Of a stretch of DNA of 11,213 bases, positions 1 through 6,020 are shown piece after piece. This stretch comes from Candidatus Rifleibacteriota bacterium (GTDB lineage Bacteria; Riflebacteria; Ozemobacteria; Ozemobacterales; Ozemobacteraceae): positions 1 through 11,213 of the forward strand of contig JAFXRA010000074.1 of NCBI GenBank assembly GCA_017526725.1, given 5' to 3'. A program made the position numbers and the translations under genes. Numbering within the stretch: the stretch's first letter is position 1; every line of letters begins with the position of its first letter. The notes beneath the pieces were generated by a model that saw only the letters and a list, made by a program, of their open reading frames with translations, searched no databases and was not told the origin of the DNA.

Positions 1-5
1 CAATT

Positions 6-55
6 ACCACAGTGAAACGTCCCACGACGAAGTGTCCCACAGCGAAGCGTAACAC
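6..55. repeat. 15-bp tandem repeat, about 3.3 units
   Basis: Three successive 15-bp units (6-20, 21-35, 36-50) and a partial fourth (51-55) share the pattern YCCAC-nn-cGAAgnGT. The 35 bp at 21-55 match the reverse complement of 2197-2231 at 29 of 35 positions. The 15 bp at 34-48 recur exactly at 4229-4243. This is therefore a dispersed element present in at least three spacers of the window, in both orientations. The rest of 1-112 holds no gene that I can support. Its function is unknown. Confidence 0.75.
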
Positions 56-112
56 TTTGCCATGCGGAGCCTGGTTGTGGTTGGTGATGAGTATTGAAAA
101 GAGAGTTTATTA

Positions 113-142
113 TTGATTATGTGGTGTGTTTTTTGATATAGT
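113..142 (+). promoter_or_regulatory. candidate sigma-70-type promoter for the 178-1980 gene pair
   Basis: TTGATT at 113-118 is followed by an 18-bp spacer and TATAGT at 137-142. A TG one base before the -10 box (134-135) gives an extended -10. Transcription would start near 149, leaving a leader of about 30 nt before the ATG at 178. The match is by eye in AT-rich DNA, so chance resemblance is possible. Confidence 0.4.
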
Positions 143-177
143 GTACATAGTTTAAAGAATAGGTGCGAGGTAATAGT

Positions 178-879
178 ATGAGAACTAAAAGCCTTTCTGA
201 CGAAGCTATTGGATATTCAGTAGGTATTATTGTTTTTATTTTTTTAGGCTATGTTATTTATAGTTTCATTTTTCATAAAAAACGCAAAGAAGTAATGAGC
301 AATTACTGTCAGCAAAATGGTCTTAAATATACTGAAACTTCAGAACAAATTCTTGATTGTAATGAACAATTTGACATGATGCTTCGTGGAAAAGACCAAT
401 GTCTAGATCATATAATATCGGGAACAAGAGGCGATTATGAATTTCAAATCTTTGATTTTTGTTACACCTTGGAAAAGCCAAACCCTAGATTCCCTACAAC
501 TACATTTAATGAAGAATTTACAGAAACAATCTGCTGTCTTAAAAAGAAAGGAAAAGCCTTACCTCATTTCTATATGCTGACAGATAGTTTAATTCAGACA
601 AATGTTGGCTTTATTCCTCAGGTAAAAGAATATATTGACGTAGATTTGGTTAAAATAAATAATGATACTGAAACAATGGTCGTTAAAACTAGAAATGAAG
701 ATGAAATTCTTGATTTTTTTGATTTGCCAAAAACTGAAGCCATAAAAACAAAAGTAGATGGTAAATACATATACGAAGGAAAAGGCGAATATCTTTTGGT
801 TTCATATATAGAAATTATGTCCATAAAAGAAAGACTAGAAATTTTAGAAAATGCTTTAAAAGTCTTTGAATCACTGTGA
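178..879 (+). CDS. membrane-anchored protein of unknown function, 233 aa
   Basis: I chose the ATG at 178 because GAGG at 167-170 sits about 7 bases upstream; an in-frame GTG at 163 has no ribosome binding site. Residues about 11-32 form one hydrophobic membrane segment followed by KKRK, so the remaining roughly 200 residues should be cytoplasmic. That part has alternating charged and hydrophobic stretches, a central GTRGDYEFQIFDF strand-like segment, and a C-terminal part (GKYIYEGKGEYLLVS, then an amphipathic helix). The layout resembles bacterial proteins of unknown function made of an N-terminal membrane helix plus an 'iFDy.Yt'-type globular domain, but I cannot name a family securely. The stop lies 15 bases before the next gene's ATG, so the two are very probably one operon. 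No catalytic motif is visible. Confidence 0.8.
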   Translation: MRTKSLSDEAIGYSVGIIVFIFLGYVIYSFIFHKKRKEVMSNYCQQNGLKYTETSEQILDCNEQFDMMLRGKDQCLDHIISGTRGDYEFQIFDFCYTLEKPNPRFPTTTFNEEFTETICCLKKKGKALPHFYMLTDSLIQTNVGFIPQVKEYIDVDLVKINNDTETMVVKTRNEDEILDFFDLPKTEAIKTKVDGKYIYEGKGEYLLVSYIEIMSIKERLEILENALKVFESL

Positions 880-894
880 AAGAGGAGTTTGATA

Positions 895-1980
895 ATGAAA
901 AAAACAATAGCTTGTTTATGCTTTTTAATACTTTGCTTATCTTCTATAGCAGTTGCAGCCCCAACCTATTATAATTATAAAAAAGAGGCATATAGTGGAC
1001 CTACACAGATTAATTTTACTTCTTTAGACATGAAAAATTTGAAAGAAGTAGAATTGACTTTCGTTGGTATGGAATACAATGCTCAAGGTTTTGCTGACTT
1101 TATCGCCTTAGATAAACCTGTAACTCTTTACGCCAGTTGCAGTACCGATCTAAGAGTCAGATATAAAAACAGACCTTCTTATGAATACGATGCTGTAATA
1201 AATAAAAAAGATATTCATTTTAAGGCAAAAAACTATTTTTATTGGAATTCTTATTTGCAGTTAATGCTTTTGCCTGATAAAAAGCATGATACCAACCTTC
1301 GCTGCAAATTCAACGGAATAGAAAATACTTTGAGCAGTTATATTGTAGAAAAGGCCGCAAATGCAGCAGATTCTAGAACTTTTAAATTTATTAAAAGGGT
1401 TCCTAATAAAGTCGAATCTCAAAATTTTGTTCTGGCTTCTACTTTAAAGGAAATTCCAGCACCTTTGAAATACTGTGCAAGCAATTTGATGTGTTGTACA
1501 TACAATATTCATTTCGGTTCTGCAAAGCCATTGTTTAAAAAGAGAGGGAATCCTAACGAAGTAAAAGATGTAACTATTACTTTCTTTGCTGCAATAAAAT
1601 CTCTTAGTTTTAATGATGGAAACAAAATAACCTATACAACTGCTCCAAGACCAAAAAATGTTGTAGTAGTTAAGGCAGAACCAGTTGTTAAAGCTGCTAA
1701 TAAGAAAAATACTTCTAAATCCAAGGTAAAGCCTGCTTCTAAACCAAAAACTCCAGCAAAAGGTAAAAACAATCAAACTACTGCTGCTACAGCCAAGTCT
1801 GGCGATAAGCAGTCTTCTATTGATGCTAAAGAATTAGCTCCAAGAACTGATGCTGAGCTTGATGATGATTTAGTGGCAGAAGTAATATTTATTTCTGGCG
1901 CTGAAAACTCTTTAAAAGATGAAAGTTCTATTGCACCGCGTACAGACTCTCAATTAGATGATGACCTGGTGGGGGACTGA
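895..1980 (+). CDS. secreted protein with basic linker and duplicated acidic C-terminal motif, 361 aa
   Basis: The ATG at 895 is preceded by AGAGGAG at 881-887; an in-frame TTG at 889 lies too close to that site. Residues 1-21 are a signal peptide (KK, hydrophobic core, AVA before APTYY). Residues about 25-250 form a probable beta-rich globular domain with several cysteines (C82, C137, C194, C200, C201) and no family I recognise. Residues about 255-305 are a Lys/Ala/Pro/Thr-rich, low-complexity basic linker. Two near-identical 15-residue motifs follow, at 315-329 and 347-361, with core APRTD-xx-LDDDLV; the second is the exact C-terminus. The motif could be a docking or sorting tag, but that is inference. 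The protein probably acts in the envelope or outside the cell. It is co-transcribed with the membrane protein just upstream. Confidence 0.82.
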   Translation: MKKTIACLCFLILCLSSIAVAAPTYYNYKKEAYSGPTQINFTSLDMKNLKEVELTFVGMEYNAQGFADFIALDKPVTLYASCSTDLRVRYKNRPSYEYDAVINKKDIHFKAKNYFYWNSYLQLMLLPDKKHDTNLRCKFNGIENTLSSYIVEKAANAADSRTFKFIKRVPNKVESQNFVLASTLKEIPAPLKYCASNLMCCTYNIHFGSAKPLFKKRGNPNEVKDVTITFFAAIKSLSFNDGNKITYTTAPRPKNVVVVKAEPVVKAANKKNTSKSKVKPASKPKTPAKGKNNQTTAATAKSGDKQSSIDAKELAPRTDAELDDDLVAEVIFISGAENSLKDESSIAPRTDSQLDDDLVGD

Positions 1981-1994
1981 GTTTCTTGGCAACC

Positions 1995-2053
1995 CATTGT
2001 CATAAAACTTATAGACTTTTCTTGTTTCTCGATTCTTTTAAAAGCTGACAGTT
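1995..2053 (+). repeat. dispersed spacer repeat, copy A
   Basis: The part at 2010-2053 matches 6136-6179 at about 40 of 44 positions (core CTTTTCTTGTTTCTC, then ATTCTTTTAAAAGC). The left end CATTGTCATAAA (1995-2006) also recurs at 6073-6084. Copy A is compact, whereas the copy near 6.1 kb has about 50 extra bases between these two parts. Both copies lie just downstream of a + strand gene. The TTTTAAAA centre is palindromic. Confidence 0.75.
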
Positions 2054-2174
2054 GCTTGCTCAACCTTATTCTCCTCCGCGGTCTCTGTTAATTTATACCT
2101 TCGGATAGACTTTAAGGGAACTAGCCTTGTGCGGAGAATAGAGGTCTCGCGTCTACTGTCCGTTCACTCACCAC

Positions 2175-2251
2175 GCCAAGCTTTGCTTGGCATTGTGTGA
2201 TACGCTACGCTGTGGAACACTTCGTTGTGATACGATTGCTGTCGCAATCTG
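2175..2251. repeat. array of short hairpins with TGTG/CCAC linkers
   Basis: Small palindromes alternate with related linkers. Bases 2175-2191 form a 7-bp stem (GCCAAGC, TTT loop, GCTTGGC). Then come TGTGATAC, a GCTACGC core, TGTGGAAC, a CTTCG core and TGTGATAC. Bases 2234-2249 form a 6-bp stem (GATTGC, TGTC loop, GCAATC) followed by TGTGGAA. Bases 2197-2231 are an inverted copy of 21-55. No protein is likely here even though reading frames stay open through it. Confidence 0.7.
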
Positions 2252-2305
2252 TGGAAATTGTTAGAGATGTTGGAAGGGTCGGAAGGGTTAGAAGGGTCGG
2301 AAGTG
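2252..2305 (+). repeat. 9-bp tandem array, six units
   Basis: Six contiguous 9-bp units start at 2252, 2261, 2270, 2279, 2288 and 2297, with consensus T(T/C)(G/A)GAAGGG; the first two are more diverged. A related four-unit array lies at 6192-6227, and three diverged inverted units lie at 4262-4288. Because the unit is a multiple of three, it keeps a frame open and produces a meaningless VGRVGR-like peptide. Confidence 0.85.
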
Positions 2306-2316
2306 TTGTCTTTAAG

Positions 2317-2362
2317 ATCCCCTTTTTTAAAGGGGAAAGATTGCGTAAGCAATCTAGGGGAT
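2317..2362. repeat. nested palindrome with CCCC/GGGG arms
   Basis: ATCCCCT at 2317-2323 pairs with AGGGGAT at 2356-2362. Inside lie a self-complementary CCCC-T6-A3-GGGG block (2319-2335) and a perfect 7-bp hairpin AGATTGC-GTAA-GCAATCT (2338-2355). The CCCC block could instead pair with its inverted copy at 2467-2483. There is no T-tract typical of an intrinsic terminator on the + strand side. It looks like a REP- or MITE-type dispersed palindrome. Confidence 0.7.
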
Positions 2363-2466
2363 TTTTGAGAATTTTGCAGAATAGTAGAAAGTTAAGTCCG
2401 AAGACTTTTAGTGAAACTAAAACAATCCTCTTATCTCTCTTCTCTAATCTCTTAGCTCTAAATGAC

Positions 2467-2483
2467 CCCCTTTAAAAAAGGGG
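2467..2483. repeat. inverted partner of the 2319-2335 palindrome
   Basis: The 17 bp CCCC-T3-A6-GGGG are the exact reverse complement of 2319-2335. The two copies bracket 131 bp that include the GATTGC hairpin and a pyrimidine-rich stretch (2428-2460), giving a small element with 17-bp terminal inverted repeats. No obvious target-site duplication is visible. Confidence 0.65.
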
Positions 2484-2533
2484 ACAATTATGCTAAGTTA
2501 ATAAGAATAAAGTCTGTTTAATTCGAGGAACTT

Positions 2534-4150
2534 ATGAAAAAATCTTTGCCTGTTATATTCTCTATTGTAATGAGCATATCTCCTGCTTTTGCAAATGAAA
2601 CGATTTCATTTCAGCTTAACAACGAAACAAAGCTTTACGTTGTAAAATGCGAAGCAGGCGAATTCAATATGAGCAGTCCTGAAGATGAAGTAGGAAGGCA
2701 AAAAGGCGAATATGACCTTTATAAAGTTTCGATAGATAAAGAATTTTTCATAGGCAAATATGAAATTACACAGGCTCAGTATATTGCTTTAATGGGTGAG
2801 AACCCCTCTAAAAATGTTGGTAATGAAAAGCCTGTTGAACGTGTAACTTATTATAATGCCATAGAATTCTGTAATAAACTTAATAAGATTACTGAATCAA
2901 CCAGACCTGCAGGCTACGAATTCACACTTCCTTCTGAAATACAATGGGAATATGCCTGCCGTGCTGGTACTAATACCGCATTTAATAATGGAAAGCATCT
3001 TTCCAGCCCAAAGGGCGCTGCGGAAGAAATAGATGAAATAGCTTGGTATAAACATAATTCTGAAACCAAAACCCATGCTGTAGGCATGAAAAAATCAAAT
3101 AACTGGGGCATTTACGATATGCACGGAAATGTCGCAGAGTGGTGCTTAGATGCTTTTGATGATAAAGGACTGGTTTCTAAGGTTAATAATGACTCTAAAT
3201 GCGCAATTCGCGGCGGGGCTTATTTCTTTGAACCTGAAAAATTACGTTCAGCCAGTCGTGGAGCTAATCCGCCAAATACACAGTCTTCGGGGGTAGGTTT
3301 TAGAATAGCTTTGGTTAATAATTCTATCCAGTCTGAAAAAGTTGAAATATCTGCTAAAAAGAATGAATCATTTAAAACAGATAATTCTGCTAAAAATAGT
3401 GAATCTGCTAAAACCCAAAGTGTAATTAATGCTGGAGTCAAAATTTCTGTTTCTGTAAATGGTGTTAAATTCCCTCTGATAGGCTGCCCTGCCGGGGAAT
3501 TTACTATCGGCAGCCCAGAAAAGGAAACTGGACGCGATGCAAATGAAAACCAGCGTAAAATATCGATCCAAAAAGGCTTCTATATCGGCAAATATGAGAT
3601 TACACAAGGTCAGTATAAAGCTATTATGGGTAACAACCCATCAATTACTACTGGCGATAAATTGCCTGTTCATAATATTAACTGGCTCGACGCTCAAAAG
3701 TTTTGCCAGAAACTTAATGAATTAACTACAGACAAGAGGCCTGCAAATACCATTTTTGCGCTTCCGACCGAAGAACAATGGGAATATGCCTGCCGTTCCG
3801 GTTATTCTACTTCTCTGAATAATGGTAAAAATCTTACAAAATCTGATTCTTCAGATACTGAACTGAACAAGCTGGGCTGGTATAATGCCAATGCATGCGG
3901 AGTTGTTCAAACTGTGGGAAAGAAAACCGCTAATGCTTGGGGTGTTCACGACATGCTAGGAAATGTCTGGGAATGGTGCAGCAATGCTGTAGAGTCTACT
4001 GCCAATGAAGAGTTTAAAACAAGAATACTCAGAGGAGGCGGTTTTAAATCTAAAGCCGCTTTTTGTCGTTGTGCAAAGCGTTATGAAGCTAAGGAAAATC
4101 TGACAAGTGAAGACTTTGGTTTCAGAGTCATTTTGAAAATGAGAGAATAA
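2534..4150 (+). CDS. exported protein with two tandem FGE-sulfatase (SUMF1-type) domains, 538 aa
   Basis: The ATG at 2534 follows GAGGAA at 2525-2530. Residues 1-20 are a signal peptide (cleavage near AFA-NE). Two full FGE-sulfatase/SUMF1-fold domains follow, at about 30-260 and 312-535, joined by a Ser/Lys/Asn-rich linker (261-305). Each shows the family landmarks: GKYEIT (74-79, 352-357), LP-x-E-x-QWEYACR-x-G (132-145, 410-423), GNV-x-EWC (198-204, 476-482), RGG (226-228, 500-502) and a terminal GFR (255-257, 529-531). True aerobic FGEs use two cysteines just before the GFR end. Domain 1 has none there (RSASRG), while domain 2 has C511 and C513 in a CRCAKR context, with spacing unlike classical C-x4-C. 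It is therefore probably not a formylglycine-generating enzyme; a binding, structural or surface role is more likely. The domains arose by internal duplication. The gene stands alone between repeat spacers. Confidence 0.9.
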   Translation: MKKSLPVIFSIVMSISPAFANETISFQLNNETKLYVVKCEAGEFNMSSPEDEVGRQKGEYDLYKVSIDKEFFIGKYEITQAQYIALMGENPSKNVGNEKPVERVTYYNAIEFCNKLNKITESTRPAGYEFTLPSEIQWEYACRAGTNTAFNNGKHLSSPKGAAEEIDEIAWYKHNSETKTHAVGMKKSNNWGIYDMHGNVAEWCLDAFDDKGLVSKVNNDSKCAIRGGAYFFEPEKLRSASRGANPPNTQSSGVGFRIALVNNSIQSEKVEISAKKNESFKTDNSAKNSESAKTQSVINAGVKISVSVNGVKFPLIGCPAGEFTIGSPEKETGRDANENQRKISIQKGFYIGKYEITQGQYKAIMGNNPSITTGDKLPVHNINWLDAQKFCQKLNELTTDKRPANTIFALPTEEQWEYACRSGYSTSLNNGKNLTKSDSSDTELNKLGWYNANACGVVQTVGKKTANAWGVHDMLGNVWEWCSNAVESTANEEFKTRILRGGGFKSKAAFCRCAKRYEAKENLTSEDFGFRVILKMRE

Positions 4151-4177
4151 TCTTATCTCTGCTCTCTAAATTGAGAT

Positions 4178-4288
4178 GTCTCACGTCCAACTGTCCCGAA
4201 CAATATACCACAAGCGACTTCAGTCGCTGTCCCACAGCGAAGCTTTCCACTATTAAATTAACAATTCGAACGATTCTAACAACTCTAC
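4178..4288. repeat. composite spacer repeat: hairpins plus diverged 9-bp units
   Basis: Bases 4178-4197 resemble 2144-2161. A 6-bp stem AGCGAC-TTCA-GTCGCT lies at 4213-4228, followed by 15 bp (4229-4243) identical to 34-48, then TTTCCAC. Three diverged 9-bp units (4262-4270, 4271-4279, 4280-4288) are inverse-orientation relatives of the array at 2252-2305. The order hairpins, CCAC linker, 9-mers matches that at 2175-2305 once strand is allowed for. Confidence 0.6.
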
Positions 4289-4329
4289 CAATTATGATAA
4301 AATTGTAGTAAAGAGTGGTAATACTTTGC

Positions 4330-4369
4330 TATAACTGATATACTTATCTCACTTTTTTACGAGATAAGT
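4330..4369 (+). promoter_or_regulatory. -10-like box and RBS-covering hairpin upstream of the DUF2993-like gene
   Basis: ACTTATCTC (4342-4350) and GAGATAAGT (4361-4369) form a perfect 9-bp stem with a 10-base loop, ending three bases before the ATG at 4373. The only plausible ribosome binding sequence, GAGATAAG (4361-4368), lies in the 3' arm. TATAAC at 4330-4335 with TG at 4327-4328 is an extended -10 candidate that would start the RNA near 4342, exactly at the stem. TATACT at 4339-4344 is a rival -10 that would leave the 5' arm untranscribed; the repeat could then be an operator instead. No strong -35 is visible. Confidence 0.45.
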
Positions 4370-4372
4370 CTG

Positions 4373-5266
4373 ATGAATAATATTTATAAGTATTTATTTA
4401 AAGCATTATTTCTAATACTAGTGTTATTTTTGAATAACTCTTTCATATATGCTCAGAATATTGCTTCAGACAGCTTTGAAAACCCGCAGCTATTCTGGAA
4501 GCCAAAGTTGGAATATGCTTTCACGAAAACTTTTTCTTCTTCTCATGAATTCTCAGCCTGTCAGGTATTTCAGTGCCTTGACTATAATTTGGCTGAAATA
4601 ACACAGATTAGACGTATAACTCCTTTCCCAGCTTCTTTGACTGTAGAATTTGACGGTATTGAAGAAGCTTATTTACCGGTAAAAACAGATGATAACTCTG
4701 TTTCCACACAAACCAGAGTATTAAAATTCAAAAAGCTTGATGTAATCTGCGATAAAGTTCATTACTTCGATATGGAAATAGAAAGAATGACTTTTGGTTT
4801 CCCAGATTCAGTAATAGAATATGACTATTTGGATAAGGGCAGGCTGAAATTTGTTTCTGCTTCCAAAATAGACCTTCTTGTTAAGGTTTCAGAAAATGAT
4901 TTGTTGTCTGTTTTGAATCTTTATCCTAGGGCAAAAGCTCTTTCAAATGTAAAAATTATTTTAACCCCCAATCAATGCCAAAGTAAGGGTAGGGTAAAAC
5001 TAGGTTTTCTTGTTGCAGAATATAAAATAAAAGGCTTTATTAAACAGGTTTCACCTAAAATAATAGACTTTAGCTGCTCCAAGCTGACTATAAATGGAAT
5101 AACACAGCCAAGAGCTTTTGTTAAGACAATAATGAGCTATATCAATCCGGTGTTCGACTCTTCAAAAGTCTGGATAAATCTTAATATCAGCAGTATGAAC
5201 ATCATTAAAGGCTACGTTATGACAAATGCCGTTATTAATAAGAAGGAAATAAAAAATGCCAACTGA
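4373..5266 (+). CDS. exported DUF2993/LmeA-like protein, 297 aa
   Basis: The ATG at 4373 begins a clear signal peptide (hydrophobic core about 8-25, cleavage near YA-QN at 27/28), so the product is exported. Residues about 85-285 fit DUF2993 (LmeA-like phospholipid-binding family). They have repeated short beta-strand segments of the type 'l.lkfkkldvicdkv', a DLL-x-VL segment (176-181), a G-x-V-x-LGF segment (206-212), and the characteristic terminal block with INPVFD (257-262) followed by alternating strands and IIKGYV (277-282). In this family the fold is thought to bind lipids in the periplasm or envelope; the role here is inferred. The 3' end overlaps trmH by 11 bp, implying co-transcription and translational coupling. 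The upstream hairpin over the ribosome binding site suggests controlled initiation. Confidence 0.75.
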   Translation: MNNIYKYLFKALFLILVLFLNNSFIYAQNIASDSFENPQLFWKPKLEYAFTKTFSSSHEFSACQVFQCLDYNLAEITQIRRITPFPASLTVEFDGIEEAYLPVKTDDNSVSTQTRVLKFKKLDVICDKVHYFDMEIERMTFGFPDSVIEYDYLDKGRLKFVSASKIDLLVKVSENDLLSVLNLYPRAKALSNVKIILTPNQCQSKGRVKLGFLVAEYKIKGFIKQVSPKIIDFSCSKLTINGITQPRAFVKTIMSYINPVFDSSKVWINLNISSMNIIKGYVMTNAVINKKEIKNAN

Positions 5267-5963
5267 AAGACGATTATATAAAATTTCTCAGGTTATTCAT
5301 CAAAGACAATTAGATATAGTTATTGGTCTTGATCACATTCATGACCAGCATAATCTGTCTGCTGTAATACGTTCTGCTGATGCAGCAGGTTTTGGCCGAA
5401 TAATCTGGACTCCTGATTTTAAAATGACTGAAAAAGTTAACCCGGAAATCTCAAGAGGGGCAGAAAGATGGGTTGATTTGAATCTATATGATGACTTGAA
5501 GCCTGAATTATTGAAGTTAAAATCACAGGGTTATAAAATTGCAGCTACCCATATGGCTCGTAAGGCTGTTGATTTCAGAACAATAGATTGGACCAAGCCC
5601 TGGGTTGTTATTTTTGGGAATGAACATCGCGGTGTTTCAGACGATATCGTTGAAATTGCTGATGAAAACATATTCCTGCCTATGCTTGGATTTGTACAGA
5701 GCCTTAATATTTCTGTAGCTGCTGCTGTAACTTTATATGAAATACAAAGACAGCGGCAGGAAGCAGGAATGTACAATCAGAATGCTTCTGCTGAACAGGT
5801 CAAAGATTTATATAATAAGTGGAATCTTTCGGAAGACCATATTCAGCTCAACAGCTTAATCACAAGAATGACAGGCCCTATGCCTGAAAGCGACCATCAG
5901 GACGGAAGAGAAAATTCAAAGTTTTTCTTAAAGATGAAAGAAAAGTTTCTCAAGAATAAGTAG
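5256..5963 (+). CDS. trmH: tRNA (guanosine(18)-2'-O)-methyltransferase TrmH, 235 aa
   Basis: TrmH is a SPOUT-class enzyme that transfers a methyl group from S-adenosylmethionine to the ribose 2'-OH of G18 in the tRNA D-loop. All three SPOUT motifs are present: motif 1 NLSAVIRSADAAG (N33, catalytic-type R39), motif 2 IFGNEHRGVS (119-128), and motif 3 LPMLGFVQSLNISVAAAV (141-158), which forms the trefoil-knot cofactor site. The N-terminal RQLDIVIGLDHIHDQHN and the segment THMARKAVDFRTIDWTKP align closely with E. coli TrmH, as does the EIQRQRQEAGMY end of the core (162-173). Length is normal; the tail after about 175 is lineage-specific and Lys-rich at the end. AAGGA at 5243-5247 precedes the ATG at 5256. 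It overlaps the upstream gene by 11 bp. It acts in the cytoplasm. Confidence 0.95.
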   Translation: MPTERRLYKISQVIHQRQLDIVIGLDHIHDQHNLSAVIRSADAAGFGRIIWTPDFKMTEKVNPEISRGAERWVDLNLYDDLKPELLKLKSQGYKIAATHMARKAVDFRTIDWTKPWVVIFGNEHRGVSDDIVEIADENIFLPMLGFVQSLNISVAAAVTLYEIQRQRQEAGMYNQNASAEQVKDLYNKWNLSEDHIQLNSLITRMTGPMPESDHQDGRENSKFFLKMKEKFLKNK

Positions 5964-5973
5964 GCTTGAATTC

Positions 5974-6002
5974 TGGGGGCGCATCTAGAGAAAATCTGCC
6001 CC
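5974..6002. repeat. GGGGC hairpin with repeated GGGGGCGCATCT arm
   Basis: GGGGCGCAT (5976-5984) pairs with ATCTGCCCC (5994-6002), with one G-T pair and one C-C mismatch. The left arm with its flank (5974-5986) recurs exactly at 6292-6304 in another hairpin context. It starts about 10 bases after the trmH stop but has no following T-tract, so I treat it as a dispersed palindrome rather than a classical terminator. Confidence 0.55.
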
Positions 6003-6020
6003 TACATATGAGACTGTGCT

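Larger units (their letters stand above)
1981..2533. other. 553-bp gene-free spacer built of repeats and hairpins
   Basis: No credible gene lies here. Reading across, it contains a dispersed repeat (1995-2053), an 8-bp inverted repeat enclosing about 58 bp (2067-2074 with 2133-2140), a string of small hairpins joined by TGTGnnAC-like linkers (2175-2251), six 9-bp tandem units (2252-2305), nested CCCC/GGGG palindromes (2317-2362), and an inverted partner of the latter (2467-2483). Bases 2144-2161 resemble 4178-4197 (gtctcNcgtc...ctgtcc). The last 50 bp before the next gene are AT-rich and probably hold its promoter, but no clear -35/-10 pair stands out. Confidence 0.7.

Noticed and set aside
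1..60. CRISPR array suggested by repeats at the left edge
   Set aside because: The units are contiguous 15-mers with no unique spacers, and no cas genes are present.
2197..2475. Open frame of 92 codons on the + strand (and a 62-codon one on the - strand at 2164-2352)
   Set aside because: They run straight through the hairpin array, the 9-bp tandem units and the CCCC/GGGG palindromes. The peptide is low-complexity (VGRVGR) and has no ribosome binding site. They are by-products of repeats whose unit is a multiple of three.
4019..4150. Variable region of a diversity-generating retroelement at the end of the second FGE-sulfatase domain
   Set aside because: The fold fits, but the segment is not rich in AAC/AAT codons, no near-copy differing at adenines is seen in the window, and there is no reverse transcriptase or accessory gene.
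2534..4150. Annotation as a formylglycine-generating enzyme activating sulfatases
   Set aside because: Domain 1 lacks the cysteine pair and domain 2 has it at the wrong spacing. No sulfatase gene is nearby. Only the fold can be supported.
5976..6002. Intrinsic terminator directly after trmH
   Set aside because: The hairpin has a mismatch and no T-tract, and its arm is repeated at 6292-6304, so it fits a dispersed palindrome better. The hairpin at 6021-6060 with a T-rich tail is the better candidate.
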